Of a stretch of 40,256 bases of DNA, positions 17,195-26,868 are shown in pieces. The number at the start of each line of letters is the position of its first letter. Within the stretch, counting starts at the first letter, position 1. The stretch spans positions 1 through 40,256 of the forward strand of contig CAJJNP010000006.1 in the NCBI GenBank assembly GCA_905193145.1. The letters run 5' to 3'. The translations under genes were made by a program, and so were the position numbers. The stretch is from an uncultured Odoribacter sp. Lineage in GTDB: Bacteria > Bacteroidota > Bacteroidia > Bacteroidales > Marinifilaceae. The notes under the pieces were generated by a model. It was not told where the DNA came from. It saw only the letters and a list, made by a program, of their open reading frames with translations, and made no database searches.

Positions 17195-18652
17195 TTATGC
17201 CCTACTTCTTCTTCCTCTTCTATTTAATTCTTGCAATACTTCCCGTCCTTCATCTTGCAATTGTTTCTCCAAATCCGGTAAGCCATTTTCACCTATCTCT
17301 TCAAAATTTTCTTCTAAAAATTCATCTTCATTCTTCTCTTTCTGCCGAGATGGACGGTGTACAGCAGCCTCCTCCGTAGTATAATTTTGTACATTTCCTC
17401 TCCCATCAAACTTTTTAAAATCACCTACTTTCGCTCTATACTGTTTTTTAACACTCTCTTCAGCCAAACCTTCTGGAGAATAATCATAAGCAATATTTAA
17501 TATAATACCCAAAGCTGCCAATACAAACCACAATGATGTTCCACCCATACTAACCAACGGAAGAGTTTGTCCTGTAACAGGCATAGCCCCTACATTTACA
17601 GCCATGTGAAACATCGCCTGCAATACAATAGAAAATCCAAGACCAATAACTACTAAGGCCGGGAATATTTCAGGTCCACCACACTCATTTTGCTGCTCTG
17701 TTTTCAAGGTTTTATGAGCAATCACTCCAACTCTAAACAAAATAATAGTATAGAGCAGAAATATAAATATTCCCCCTACTAAACCATACTCTTCAATAAT
17801 AATAGCATAAATAAAATCAGAATATGGATGAGGCAAAAAATTTCGCTGTATGCTATTACCGGGGCCACATCCAGTCATTCCTCCTTTTGCAACAGCAATA
17901 TGAGCCTGATCTGACTGATAATTATAATTTTTCCCTTTATCTGTATCTCGATCTTTATCCACCCATGCGACTAAACGACCGACAATTGTTCCTATACGCC
18001 CCGCTTTTTGAACAGCAGGAAAGGTTACTCCTAGCATTATCACAAGAACCAAAGCACCAACACCGATACCCATCCATTTTAACAATAATAAGCTTCGGAC
18101 TCTCCCCACCCAACACATCAGTAAACAAACTAAAGAAACCAACACTGAAGTCGAAAAATTATCCAAAAAAATCAGAAAAACAACCACAAGAGGAGCCCAA
18201 AAAAACTTGAGAACTTCTGAAGAACATTTATCTGTCTCTTGATGTTTAGAAAGTAATTTTGCAGAAAATAATACGACGGCAATCTTTGCAATTTCAGAAG
18301 GTTGAAAGGTTATACCTATAATAGGAATCCTCAACCACCGACCAGCCCCATTAATGTTTTCACCTCCAAATGCAGCCAAAGCAACTAAACCGGCTGCAAT
18401 AATAAGAATAAGCCCCACATGTTCATATAGCAATCGCCATGAAAAAAATCTCATTACCCACATAATTCCGAGACCAGAAAGACTCAACCCCAATTGCTTA
18501 AAGAAATAATGCCAAGTATTACCATCCTGCTCATAATATGCCAACCTGCCTGTTGATGAAAAAATCACCAAGAGTGAGGTAAGCATTAAAAGAATGATTA
18601 CACTCAACAAAATAATATCCCCTTTTAATAATCTTTTAGCAAAATCTTTCAT
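17195..18652 (-). CDS. ftsW: SEDS peptidoglycan polymerase FtsW, with long C-terminal tail
   Basis: FtsW is the septal SEDS glycosyltransferase that polymerises lipid II together with its partner PBP. About ten transmembrane segments fill residues 13-370. Conserved SEDS features include FQPSEIAKIAVVLF near 116-130 and the late segment LPLVSMGGTSLWF. After the membrane part there is a hydrophilic tail of over 100 residues, first mixed, then acidic (NEDEFLEENFEEIGENG), ending in a basic RRGRRSRA. It sits between murD and murG, the normal place for ftsW, and ftsI is in the same operon. RodA is less likely because of this context. Confidence 0.93.
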   Translation of the reverse strand: MKDFAKRLLKGDIILLSVIILLMLTSLLVIFSSTGRLAYYEQDGNTWHYFFKQLGLSLSGLGIMWVMRFFSWRLLYEHVGLILIIAAGLVALAAFGGENINGAGRWLRIPIIGITFQPSEIAKIAVVLFSAKLLSKHQETDKCSSEVLKFFWAPLVVVFLIFLDNFSTSVLVSLVCLLMCWVGRVRSLLLLKWMGIGVGALVLVIMLGVTFPAVQKAGRIGTIVGRLVAWVDKDRDTDKGKNYNYQSDQAHIAVAKGGMTGCGPGNSIQRNFLPHPYSDFIYAIIIEEYGLVGGIFIFLLYTIILFRVGVIAHKTLKTEQQNECGGPEIFPALVVIGLGFSIVLQAMFHMAVNVGAMPVTGQTLPLVSMGGTSLWFVLAALGIILNIAYDYSPEGLAEESVKKQYRAKVGDFKKFDGRGNVQNYTTEEAAVHRPSRQKEKNEDEFLEENFEEIGENGLPDLEKQLQDEGREVLQELNRRGRRSRA

Positions 18653-18665
18653 ACACGCTGTTCAT

Positions 18666-19997
18666 TCAAAGTTTCCGAACTGCCTCTTTAAACAATCGAC
18701 CTCTATCCTCGTAATTCTTGAATAAATCAAAACTTGCACAGCAAGGAGACAACAACACTGTATCTCCCGGTTTTGCCCATTGCTGAACTGCCTTCATCGC
18801 ATCATCTAAACTCGCAGTATCAACCACTTCACATAATGGGCTAAATTCCTGCACTAATTTATGATTATCCAACCCCATACAAACCAAAACCTTCACCTTC
18901 TCGCGCACCAAGTCAAACAAGACACTGTAATCATTTCCTTTATCCGTTCCTCCTGCAATCCACACAACTGATCCTGTCATACTATCAAGAGCATACCAAG
19001 CAGAATCAACATTTGTAGCTTTAGAATCATTAATATAGGTTACACCATCTTTCGTCATAACTGTTTCCAGACGATGCTCTACCTGAGGAAAAGTTTTCAA
19101 TCCGTCAACTATCTGCTCGTCACTCAAATCCATTTGCATACATGCTAAAATAGCAGCCATTGCATTATAAACATTATGCCGTCCTTTGATTGTTATATCA
19201 TTTTTATTTATTTGGAATTTCCTGTCATTTAAAATAACTTTTATCCAATCTCCGTCCATCCAGGCAGCACAATTTTCACTTTGCTCCCCATATGTAAAAC
19301 CGACACATTTAGGCTCGGTTGACAATGTTTTCAGTTTAGTAACAAGGGCGTCACTATCTTTTCCATAAATAAATAGATCTTCTGCACGCATATTATTCAA
19401 TATACGAAACTTGGAATTTATATAATTCTCAAATTTATGGTCATAACGATCCAAGTGATCTGGTGTGATATTTGTCAACACGGCAATATCTGCTCTAAAA
19501 CGGAACATTCCATCCAACTGAAAACTTGACAATTCTACAACATACACCTCATGAGCATTCTCTGCCACTTGAGCTGCCAGACTGCGTCCGACATTTCCTG
19601 CCAATCCCACATCTAGTCCCGCACGACTTAAAATATGGTGAGTCAATAAAGTTGTTGTCGTCTTCCCATTACTCCCCGTTATACAAATATGCTTGGCAGA
19701 AGAATGACGCCCCGCAAATTCAATTTCAGAAATAACCTCGATACCTTCTTCACGCAAACGTACAATCATTGGTACTGTGTCCGGTATTCCAGGACTTTTC
19801 ACTACAATATCCGCATCAAAAATTCGTTTTTCTGTATGCCCACCTTCCTCAAAATCAAAACCTCCTTCTCTCAATATATTTCTATACGAGTCAGCTAACG
19901 TTCCTTTATCTGACAAAAACACTTCATAACCTAATTTACGCCCTAACAAAGCAGCACCGACCCCACTTTCTCCACCTCCCAAAATCACAAGTTTCAT
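18666..19997 (-). CDS. murD: UDP-N-acetylmuramoylalanine--D-glutamate ligase
   Basis: MurD adds D-glutamate to UDP-MurNAc-L-Ala in the cytoplasm. The N-terminal Rossmann loop GGGESGVGAALLG (7-19), the ATP loop GSNGKTTT (108-115), the TNITPDHLDRYD motif and the late INDSKATNVDSAWYAL segment are all present. Length (443) is typical. It lies between mraY and ftsW with short gaps of 12 and 13 bases. Confidence 0.97.
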   Translation of the reverse strand: MKLVILGGGESGVGAALLGRKLGYEVFLSDKGTLADSYRNILREGGFDFEEGGHTEKRIFDADIVVKSPGIPDTVPMIVRLREEGIEVISEIEFAGRHSSAKHICITGSNGKTTTTLLTHHILSRAGLDVGLAGNVGRSLAAQVAENAHEVYVVELSSFQLDGMFRFRADIAVLTNITPDHLDRYDHKFENYINSKFRILNNMRAEDLFIYGKDSDALVTKLKTLSTEPKCVGFTYGEQSENCAAWMDGDWIKVILNDRKFQINKNDITIKGRHNVYNAMAAILACMQMDLSDEQIVDGLKTFPQVEHRLETVMTKDGVTYINDSKATNVDSAWYALDSMTGSVVWIAGGTDKGNDYSVLFDLVREKVKVLVCMGLDNHKLVQEFSPLCEVVDTASLDDAMKAVQQWAKPGDTVLLSPCCASFDLFKNYEDRGRLFKEAVRKL

Positions 19998-20009
19998 AAT
20001 ATACCGGAT

Positions 20010-21260
20010 TTATCTTATTTTTAAAGTAACAATCGTAATCACAGCTAAAATTATTCCAACAATCCAAAAACGAGTTACAATTTTGGGTTCTGGAATTCCC
20101 TTCTTTTGGAAATGATGATGCAAAGGAGACATCAAAAAAATCCGACGTCCTTCTCCATATTTCCGTTTCGTATATTTAAAATAACTCACCTGCATGACAA
20201 CTGATAGATTTTCCATCAAGAAAATTCCACACAAGATAGGTATCAACAACTCCTTATGAATAATAATTGCAAACACGGCAATAATTCCACCTAAAGATAA
20301 ACTTCCCGTATCTCCCATAAACACTTGAGCCGGATAAGAATTATACCATAAGAAACCAATAGTAGCTCCAATAAAAGCAGATATAAATACAACCAATTCC
20401 CCTGAATGAGGGATATACATAATATTCAAATAATCTGCATACACCATATTTCCTGATACATATGCCAAAATGCCCAATGTAGCACCGATAATAGCTGACG
20501 TTCCTGTTGCCAACCCATCTACCCCATCGGTCAAATTTGCTCCATTAGATACGGCTGTAATAATAAAAATAGTGACTATAACAAAAAGAATCCAACCTAA
20601 TGTCTCTGCATGTTTTCCTGCACATGAAGTAAACCAAGCATAATCCATTTCATTATTCTTAAAAAATGGAATAGTCGTTTTAGTGGATTTTATATCTTTT
20701 GTAACCATCTGCTGTTTCGTTTCATTTGCAAAACCCTCATCTACAATACTAGTAGTAACTCCAAGTTCTGTAGGCTTTGCCACTTCCCGAATAACCACAT
20801 CATCACTCACATAAAGAGTCAAACCTACAATTAATCCCAATCCGACCTGCCCTATCACTTTAAAACGCCCTTTTAATCCCTCCTTATGCTTTCGGAACAC
20901 CTTTATATAATCATCAGCAAAACCGATTAATCCCAACCAGATTGTTGATATAATCATCAGTTGGATATAAATATTGTCCAAACGAGCAAACAATATGACC
21001 GGAATTAATATTGCTAACAAAATAATCACCCCGCCCATCGTAGGAGTACCTTTTTTTTCCATTTGTCCCTCTAGACCTAAGTCACGGATTTCTTCTCCGA
21101 TTTGCTGTCTCTGCAACAAACGGATAACGCGTTTCCCCACAACCGTCGCTATAATCAAAGATAATATAATAGCACAACCTGATCGGAAGGTAATATATTG
21201 AAATATACCTGCACCAGGCAAATCCAAACTTTCCAAATACTGAAATAAATGGTATAACAT
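20010..21260 (-). CDS. mraY: Phospho-N-acetylmuramoyl-pentapeptide transferase
   Basis: MraY moves phospho-MurNAc-pentapeptide onto undecaprenyl phosphate, making lipid I at the inner membrane. Polytopic. The catalytic motifs are GFADDYIKV with a following basic loop, [15 protein letters not shown], and the HHHFQKKG motif near the C-terminus. A soluble insert of roughly 60 residues (about 155-215) separates transmembrane segments; this makes it longer (416) than the E. coli protein and is seen in other Bacteroidetes MraY sequences. murF, usually just before mraY elsewhere, is absent: murE precedes it directly. Confidence 0.96.
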   Translation of the reverse strand: MLYHLFQYLESLDLPGAGIFQYITFRSGCAIILSLIIATVVGKRVIRLLQRQQIGEEIRDLGLEGQMEKKGTPTMGGVIILLAILIPVILFARLDNIYIQLMIISTIWLGLIGFADDYIKVFRKHKEGLKGRFKVIGQVGLGLIVGLTLYVSDDVVIREVAKPTELGVTTSIVDEGFANETKQQMVTKDIKSTKTTIPFFKNNEMDYAWFTSCAGKHAETLGWILFVIVTIFIITAVSNGANLTDGVDGLATGTSAIIGATLGILAYVSGNMVYADYLNIMYIPHSGELVVFISAFIGATIGFLWYNSYPAQVFMGDTGSLSLGGIIAVFAIIIHKELLIPILCGIFLMENLSVVMQVSYFKYTKRKYGEGRRIFLMSPLHHHFQKKGIPEPKIVTRFWIVGIILAVITIVTLKIR

Positions 21261-21279
21261 AAGCTAATACTATTAATTA

Positions 21280-22737
21280 TTACAAATGGCTAAAAACCTC
21301 ATGAACCACTTCTTTGTCATCAAAATGATACTTCACTCCTTTAATTTCCTGATAATTCTCATGACCTTTACCTGCAATCAATACTATATCCCCCGGTTTA
21401 GCCAAACCAATGGCAAAACCAATTGCTTCCCGACGGTCGGTAATTGCATTAACACGATCTTTATCCTCAAGCCTAACTCCCACTAACATGTCGTCTATAA
21501 TACTTTCAGGAACCTCACTTCTCGGATTGTCAGAAGTCAATACCACCCGATCACTGTAGCGACAGGCTGCTTCTGCCATCTCCGGACGTTTCGTTTTATC
21601 TCTATCGCCTCCGGCACCGACAACTGTAATCACAATATTCCCCTTTTTCACCACCCCCCTGATTGTTGACAATACATTCTCCAATGCATCCGGAGTATGC
21701 GCATAATCCACCACAGCCATCACACCATTATCTGCTAGCAACGTTTCAAAACGTCCGGACACAGGAATCAACATACTAATATATTTCAGTATATCCTCTT
21801 TAGCAAATCCTAATAAACACGATGCTGCATAAACAGCTAAGATATTATAAGCATTAAAATCTCCCGTAAATTTAGTCCATACTTCCACTCCATCCAGTTT
21901 CAGCAACATCCCATCCAAATGCTTTTCTATAATCTTGCAATTGAAATCTGCTAAACTGCGGCATGAATAAACAAACTTACGAGCTATCGTATTTTGCAAC
22001 ATCACCATCCCATTCTTATCATCCCCATTTGTCAATGCAAAAGCATGTGCAGGCATACCATCAAAAAAAGCTTTTTTGGCTTCAATATAGGCTCTAAATG
22101 TTTTATGATAATCCAAATGATCATGTGTAATGTTCGAGAATATTGCACCATCGAAATCCAAACCGGCAATACGTTTTTGATGAATAGAATGCGAACTCAC
22201 CTCCATAAAACAATATTTACATCCGGCTTCCACCATCTGATACATATATTCATTGATAGACAACGCATCAGGCGTAGTATGGGTAGAGGCGATTTTATCA
22301 TCTCCAATATAATTACAGACTGTTGATAACAACCCGGCTTTATAACCCGCTAAACGAGCCATTTCATAAAGCAACGTCGCTGTTGTTGTTTTACCATTTG
22401 TCCCTGTAACTCCGACTAACTTCATTTTTAAAGAAGGACGCCCGTAATAATTGGAAGCAATGTTTCCCAAAGCCTCCGATGAATCTTCAACCACAATATA
22501 AGTCACATTGTCAGACATCTCTTGTGGCAACTCTTCACACACCACTGCGCAACATCCTGCCCCAATAGCCTTACTGATAAAGGCATGTCCATCAACATTT
22601 ACGCCACGCTGAGCTACAAACAAATCGCCGGATTCAACTTTTCTTGAATCAAAATGCACATGCAAAACCTCTTTATCCATATCTCCACATACAGACCTCA
22701 CACGCACATCAGCCAATAATTCATTTAATTTCTTCAT
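21280..22737 (-). CDS. murE: UDP-MurNAc-L-Ala-D-Glu--meso-diaminopimelate ligase
   Basis: MurE adds the third residue of the stem peptide. It has the ATP loop GTNGKTT (112-118), the MEVSSHS motif (178-184) and the DNPR motif (403-406) that recognises meso-diaminopimelate rather than lysine. The peptidoglycan is therefore predicted to be of the mDAP type. Length (485) is typical. It lies 41 bases after ftsI and 19 before mraY. Confidence 0.96.
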   Translation of the reverse strand: MKKLNELLADVRVRSVCGDMDKEVLHVHFDSRKVESGDLFVAQRGVNVDGHAFISKAIGAGCCAVVCEELPQEMSDNVTYIVVEDSSEALGNIASNYYGRPSLKMKLVGVTGTNGKTTTATLLYEMARLAGYKAGLLSTVCNYIGDDKIASTHTTPDALSINEYMYQMVEAGCKYCFMEVSSHSIHQKRIAGLDFDGAIFSNITHDHLDYHKTFRAYIEAKKAFFDGMPAHAFALTNGDDKNGMVMLQNTIARKFVYSCRSLADFNCKIIEKHLDGMLLKLDGVEVWTKFTGDFNAYNILAVYAASCLLGFAKEDILKYISMLIPVSGRFETLLADNGVMAVVDYAHTPDALENVLSTIRGVVKKGNIVITVVGAGGDRDKTKRPEMAEAACRYSDRVVLTSDNPRSEVPESIIDDMLVGVRLEDKDRVNAITDRREAIGFAIGLAKPGDIVLIAGKGHENYQEIKGVKYHFDDKEVVHEVFSHL

Positions 22738-22778
22738 ATCATTATACGGTTTCCACCGCCTCTCTATTTATCATTTTG

Positions 22779-24899
22779 TCATCTTAATTCAATATGTATA
22801 TAACTTCCCCTAGGCACATCTTTCCCCGGCTGTAATGACTGAGCCTGCACCATTCCTGCTCCGACCACACCTACTTTCAATCCGGAATTTTCCAATAGAA
22901 ACAAGGCATCACGTAATCCCATTCCCTTTACATTAGGCACTGTCGTAAAATTAACCGTCCTCGGTTTTACCACAATATTTTCCCCCTCATTACTTGCTGT
23001 AACCACCCAATCTGTTTCCTCCACCTCACTCCAACCATCTACATCCATATCTAACTCATCCAAAATCACTTTAAAATCTTCCTTTAATCCATTTTTACAT
23101 ATAGGCAAAGATTTATCAACCTCATATTCCGGTTCTCCATATTGTACATAAGCCATCGAGTATACCTTATCTGCAATCTCTCGAAAAACAGGGGCAGAAA
23201 CCGTTGTTGCATAATATCCATTACGAGGATTATCAATCACAATTATACATGAATACAATGGCTTATCTGCTGGGAAATACCCAACAAAACTAGCGCGATA
23301 ACTCTTAGGAATATAACCTCCACCATTAGTTCTTGCAATACGCGAAGTTCCTGTTTTACCGGCAATCCTGTATTTTGTCGTATAAATATTCCTAGCGGTT
23401 CCATTTTCTACGACCCCTTCAAGCATTCTCCTAATTCCTGCAAGACTCTTGCGGCTACAGATACGTCCTCCAACTTCTTCTGTATCAAAAGATGCTACTA
23501 CTTGTCCATGACTACGCACCTCTTTCACCAACCGAGGACGCATCCGTTGTCCATCGTTTGCTATAGCATTATAAAAAGCCAATATCTGTAATGGGGTCAA
23601 TTTCGATTCATAGCCAAAAGCCATCCATGGCAAACTGATACCAGACCAACTACCATCATCAGAAGGGTATTTTATAAAAGGCTCAGCCTCTCCCGGGAGA
23701 CAAATACCTGTTTTCTTATTTAATCCCATAGAATACCAGCGATCAACAAACTTTTTTGGTCGATCCTTATAATTATCATACACCAATTTAGCTATTCCAT
23801 TGGCAGATTTTTCCAACATTTGCTGTACAGTCACTTTACCTAATCCCCCATGAGCCTCACTCAATTGTGTTTTCTTAAAAAGATATTTGCCAGTCTGTCC
23901 CAAATCTATCGTATCATCTGGAGTTACAATCCCATCTTCCAACAAAGCAATAAACGAAGCTGCTTTAATAACAGAACCCGGCTCTCCGGCATTGCTAATT
24001 GCAAAATTCTGAGACTCAACATACTGACCATCAGCTCCTTTAGCCATATTGGCTATGGCTTTAATATCTCCCGTCTTCACCTCCATCAATATAGCCGAAC
24101 CATGCGTGGCATTACTCTTTTCCAATTGCTTTTTCAACGCATGCTGCACAATATCCTGATAATCCACATCTATTGTTGTTACAATATCATGTCCATCAAT
24201 AGGTTCCCGTTCCGGTAACACCATCCATGTACCCGACATCATCCGTTTGATACCTTGCCCTTCCTCTCCCTTCAATTCATTTTCAAAAGCGGCCTCCAAA
24301 CCAACTCGTCCCTCCCGTATACCTGAAGCAGATTCATTCAAATATCCTATAGTACGCACGGCTAAGTTCACATGAGGTTGTAAGCGTTTATTAAATACTT
24401 CCACCTTCAATCCACCCTTATTTTTTCCTAAACGGAAAATAGGGAACTGTCTGATTATCTTCAATTCCGTATGATTAACCCTACGTTTGTTTATCAGCAA
24501 ATGCCGATTGGGATGCTTGGCACTTCTTGCTCTCGTCAATTTATCCTTATAAAAGCTCTTGCTTCCATCCTTGAAAAACTTTGATAAACAATATGCCAAG
24601 CTATCAATATTAGCTTGAAAAATCTCTTTTTTTACAGCAATAGGGTCAAAACGTATTTCATAAAATGGCACAGATGTCGCTAATATACGACCATCATCAG
24701 CACAAATATCACCACGATTAGGAGCAAGACTTACCGGCTTTGACGGCACATTGGCAGAAGCCATACTACGCCACTTGCTACCCTCAACAGTCATCACATA
24801 CATAGCTCGCCCCAAAATCAAAAAACCACAAACAATGACTATTCCAAGGTACACCCCTATGGTTCTATAATTTATATCATCTTTAGCCTTCATGACCAA
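22779..24899 (-). CDS. ftsI: Division-specific class B penicillin-binding protein with PASTA domain
   Basis: This is the septal transpeptidase (PBP3-like) that cross-links new peptidoglycan with FtsW. One transmembrane helix lies at about 13-33. The dimerisation/pedestal region follows, then the transpeptidase domain with active-site motifs SVIK (Ser309, Lys312), SAN (365-367) and KTG (515-517). An acidic link of about 60 residues leads to a single PASTA domain (about 652-706). The C-terminal PASTA is common in Bacteroidetes and Gram-positive homologues but absent from E. coli FtsI. It stands between the ftsL-like gene (4-base gap) and murE. 706 residues; a second ATG three codons in is also possible as the start. 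Confidence 0.96.
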   Translation of the reverse strand: MVMKAKDDINYRTIGVYLGIVIVCGFLILGRAMYVMTVEGSKWRSMASANVPSKPVSLAPNRGDICADDGRILATSVPFYEIRFDPIAVKKEIFQANIDSLAYCLSKFFKDGSKSFYKDKLTRARSAKHPNRHLLINKRRVNHTELKIIRQFPIFRLGKNKGGLKVEVFNKRLQPHVNLAVRTIGYLNESASGIREGRVGLEAAFENELKGEEGQGIKRMMSGTWMVLPEREPIDGHDIVTTIDVDYQDIVQHALKKQLEKSNATHGSAILMEVKTGDIKAIANMAKGADGQYVESQNFAISNAGEPGSVIKAASFIALLEDGIVTPDDTIDLGQTGKYLFKKTQLSEAHGGLGKVTVQQMLEKSANGIAKLVYDNYKDRPKKFVDRWYSMGLNKKTGICLPGEAEPFIKYPSDDGSWSGISLPWMAFGYESKLTPLQILAFYNAIANDGQRMRPRLVKEVRSHGQVVASFDTEEVGGRICSRKSLAGIRRMLEGVVENGTARNIYTTKYRIAGKTGTSRIARTNGGGYIPKSYRASFVGYFPADKPLYSCIIVIDNPRNGYYATTVSAPVFREIADKVYSMAYVQYGEPEYEVDKSLPICKNGLKEDFKVILDELDMDVDGWSEVEETDWVVTASNEGENIVVKPRTVNFTTVPNVKGMGLRDALFLLENSGLKVGVVGAGMVQAQSLQPGKDVPRGSYIHIELR

Positions 24900-24903
24900 C
24901 TCG

Positions 24904-25269
24904 TCATTTATACAATTTTACCGGTGGTTCCTTACTCTCCTCCAACGTCAACCCTTCTTCCTTTATACGCTTAATCACCTCCGACTGTTTTCTAATAAAC
25001 ATCAAATCAGCCGCAGCTGTAATAGATTCAAAACGCAAATCACGCACTTCACTTTCTAATAAGTTACGTTCTCTATGTAATTTTTCCATAGAATAACCAT
25101 TCGATATATACCAAACACCCAACACTGTTACAAACAAAACAAACCAACCATTCCGTTTAAACTTATCTGCAACAATTCTCCCTTCCAACAATTCTTTCAA
25201 AGAATTCCCGGTTTTTTCGTCTTTTATAGCATCAGTATTTTCTCTATCTTGTGCGCTATGATCCATCAT
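24904..25269 (-). CDS. ftsL: FtsL-like division protein
   Basis: This 121-residue bitopic protein has an acidic and polar cytoplasmic start (1-40), one transmembrane helix (about 41-59) and a periplasmic coiled-coil region rich in Glu, Arg and Leu (62-105). In Bacteroidetes a family of this shape fills the ftsL slot between rsmH and ftsI. It would pair with an FtsB-like protein to activate FtsWI. The assignment rests on topology and position rather than strong sequence similarity. Gaps to both neighbours are 6 bases or less, which suggests tight translational coupling. Confidence 0.85.
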   Translation of the reverse strand: MMDHSAQDRENTDAIKDEKTGNSLKELLEGRIVADKFKRNGWFVLFVTVLGVWYISNGYSMEKLHRERNLLESEVRDLRFESITAAADLMFIRKQSEVIKRIKEEGLTLEESKEPPVKLYK

Positions 25270-25275
25270 TTCGAA

Positions 25276-26184
25276 CTATGACATTTTCTTTGCAATTCTC
25301 AATTTAGCACTTCTCGCCCGTGGATTATCGGCTATTTCCTCCTCAGACGGCACAATAACCTTGCGATTCACCAATTCAAAATTATGGTTAATATGACCAA
25401 ACAACACATCTTTATCTACTCTACCTTCCACATTACCCGATTTCAGAAAATTTTTAACAATACGATCTTCCAAAGAATGATAAGTGATAACCACCAATCT
25501 ACCACCGGGCTTCAACACCTCCATTGCCTGCTCCATCATATCCTTCAAAGCATCCAATTCTCCATTCACCTCAATTCTTAAAGCTTGATACACCTTAGCC
25601 AAATATTTCTTTTCCTTCATCTTAGGAATACAAGATTCTATTGCCTGATAAAACTCTTCTGAAGTATGCAGTTCCTGAACGCTCCTTGCTTTCACAATCA
25701 TATCCACCAACCGTTTAGCATTCTCCACCTCTCCATAATTTTTGAATATAGATACCAACTGTTCAGCAGTATAACTATTCAACACCTCTGCTGCTGTCAA
25801 CTTACTGCGCCGGTTCATTCTCATATCCAACTCAGCATCAAACCGAAAAGAAAAACCTCGCTCAGCCTCATCAAATTCATGAGAAGATACTCCCAAATCA
25901 GCTAAAATTCCATCTGCTGTTTCATAGCCATAATACCGCAAAAAATTTTGCAAATACCGGAAATTATGATTTACAAAAATAAAACGGTCATCATCTGGCA
26001 CATTTGCTAAAGCATCTTCATCTTGGTCAAAGCCTAACAGACATCCTTCAGCATCCAAACGTCTTAGAATCTCACGTGAATGCCCCCCACCCCCAAAAGT
26101 CAAATCCAGATATACTCCTCCCGGCTGAAGATCCAATCCATCTACAGACTCATTCAATAAAACTGGTATATGATATTCCGACAT
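25276..26184 (-). CDS. rsmH: 16S rRNA (cytosine-1402-N4)-methyltransferase
   Basis: RsmH (MraW) methylates C1402 of 16S rRNA in the P site using S-adenosylmethionine. The typical start MSEYHIPVLLNESVDGL is followed by the SAM loop YLDLTFGGGGHSREIL. Later come DGILADLGVSSHEFDEAERGF and the C-terminal VITYHSLEDRIVKNFL. I chose the ATG at 26184 (302 residues) because family members start there. An in-frame ATG at 26217 overlaps the mraZ stop as ATGA and would add 11 residues; it could be real through translational coupling. Confidence 0.95.
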   Translation of the reverse strand: MSEYHIPVLLNESVDGLDLQPGGVYLDLTFGGGGHSREILRRLDAEGCLLGFDQDEDALANVPDDDRFIFVNHNFRYLQNFLRYYGYETADGILADLGVSSHEFDEAERGFSFRFDAELDMRMNRRSKLTAAEVLNSYTAEQLVSIFKNYGEVENAKRLVDMIVKARSVQELHTSEEFYQAIESCIPKMKEKKYLAKVYQALRIEVNGELDALKDMMEQAMEVLKPGGRLVVITYHSLEDRIVKNFLKSGNVEGRVDKDVLFGHINHNFELVNRKVIVPSEEEIADNPRARSAKLRIAKKMS

Positions 26185-26213
26185 AATTATTCCGATTTTC
26201 CAAATCCAATATT

Positions 26214-26660
26214 TCAATTCTCAAATATTTCCTCTGCCAAATCACTCAATTCCTCTGACGTTACAGCAACACGGTCATACTCCTCAACCTCCCACAATTG
26301 AATCATTTTATCTTGGCCAGCAAATACCATTTCTTTATCTATCCCGACCTCATCCAATAACCTTCTCGGCAAAAGAATACGACCATTCGCATCCATTTCC
26401 ACTTCTAAAGTTCCCCGACAAAACTCCCGCATAAAAGCAACATGCTTAGCATTAAATAAATTCAATTTAGCCCTTATTCCTGCCAGCATACGCTCCCATT
26501 CATCTATTGGATACATGTCAATACACTTTTCGAAGACACTTCTACGCAATACGAACACAGAAAGACCGGCAGCCATCATCTGCTTCCGAAAAGATGCAGG
26601 GACAACTACACGACACTTATTATCCATCTTGCCTGTATAATCTCCAATAAAGGTACACAT
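26214..26660 (-). CDS. mraZ: Transcriptional regulator MraZ
   Basis: MraZ is the DNA-binding regulator of the dcw operon it heads. The 148-residue protein has two SpoVT/AbrB-like halves, each with the family motif: MDNKCRVVVPASFR (about 12-25; Cys replaces the usual Gly after Lys) and MDANGRILLPRRLL. It forms ring-shaped oligomers in characterised species. It is the first gene of the cluster, and three MraZ-box-like repeats lie 131-160 bases upstream, which supports autoregulation. Confidence 0.96.
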   Translation of the reverse strand: MCTFIGDYTGKMDNKCRVVVPASFRKQMMAAGLSVFVLRRSVFEKCIDMYPIDEWERMLAGIRAKLNLFNAKHVAFMREFCRGTLEVEMDANGRILLPRRLLDEVGIDKEMVFAGQDKMIQLWEVEEYDRVAVTSEELSDLAEEIFEN

Positions 26661-26790
26661 ATTAACTTCCTATCTTATATCATCCTAATAGAATCAACTA
26701 ACAACAAACACATCTACAATCACTTACCCAAACATCCACTCTTTAAAACAACCATTTGATTCGATGATGTAAAATTAAGAAAAATATTTC

Positions 26791-26820
26791 CCACTTTCAA
26801 CCACTTTACCCCACTTTATC
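26791..26820 (-). promoter_or_regulatory. Three MraZ-box-like repeats (operator of the dcw operon)
   Basis: Read on the minus strand, AAAGTGG occurs three times in succession with an exact 10-base period (plus strand CCACTTT at 26791, 26801 and 26811). This matches the repeats AAAGTG(G/T)-N3 known as MraZ binding sites in Mollicutes and is close to the TGGG-type repeats of E. coli. A weak -7-like TTAATTTG (26829-26822, minus strand) lies just before them, so bound MraZ would cover the predicted start of transcription. Confidence 0.7.
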
Positions 26821-26868
26821 TCAAATTAATTTATCATCCATATTCTTTCCCCTATCACGCTTAGCCTA

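Noticed and set aside
26070..26085. TCTCACGTGAATG in rsmH as a degenerate parS
   Set aside because: Only the central eight to nine bases match, and it is in coding sequence far from parAB. A single partial match is expected by chance.
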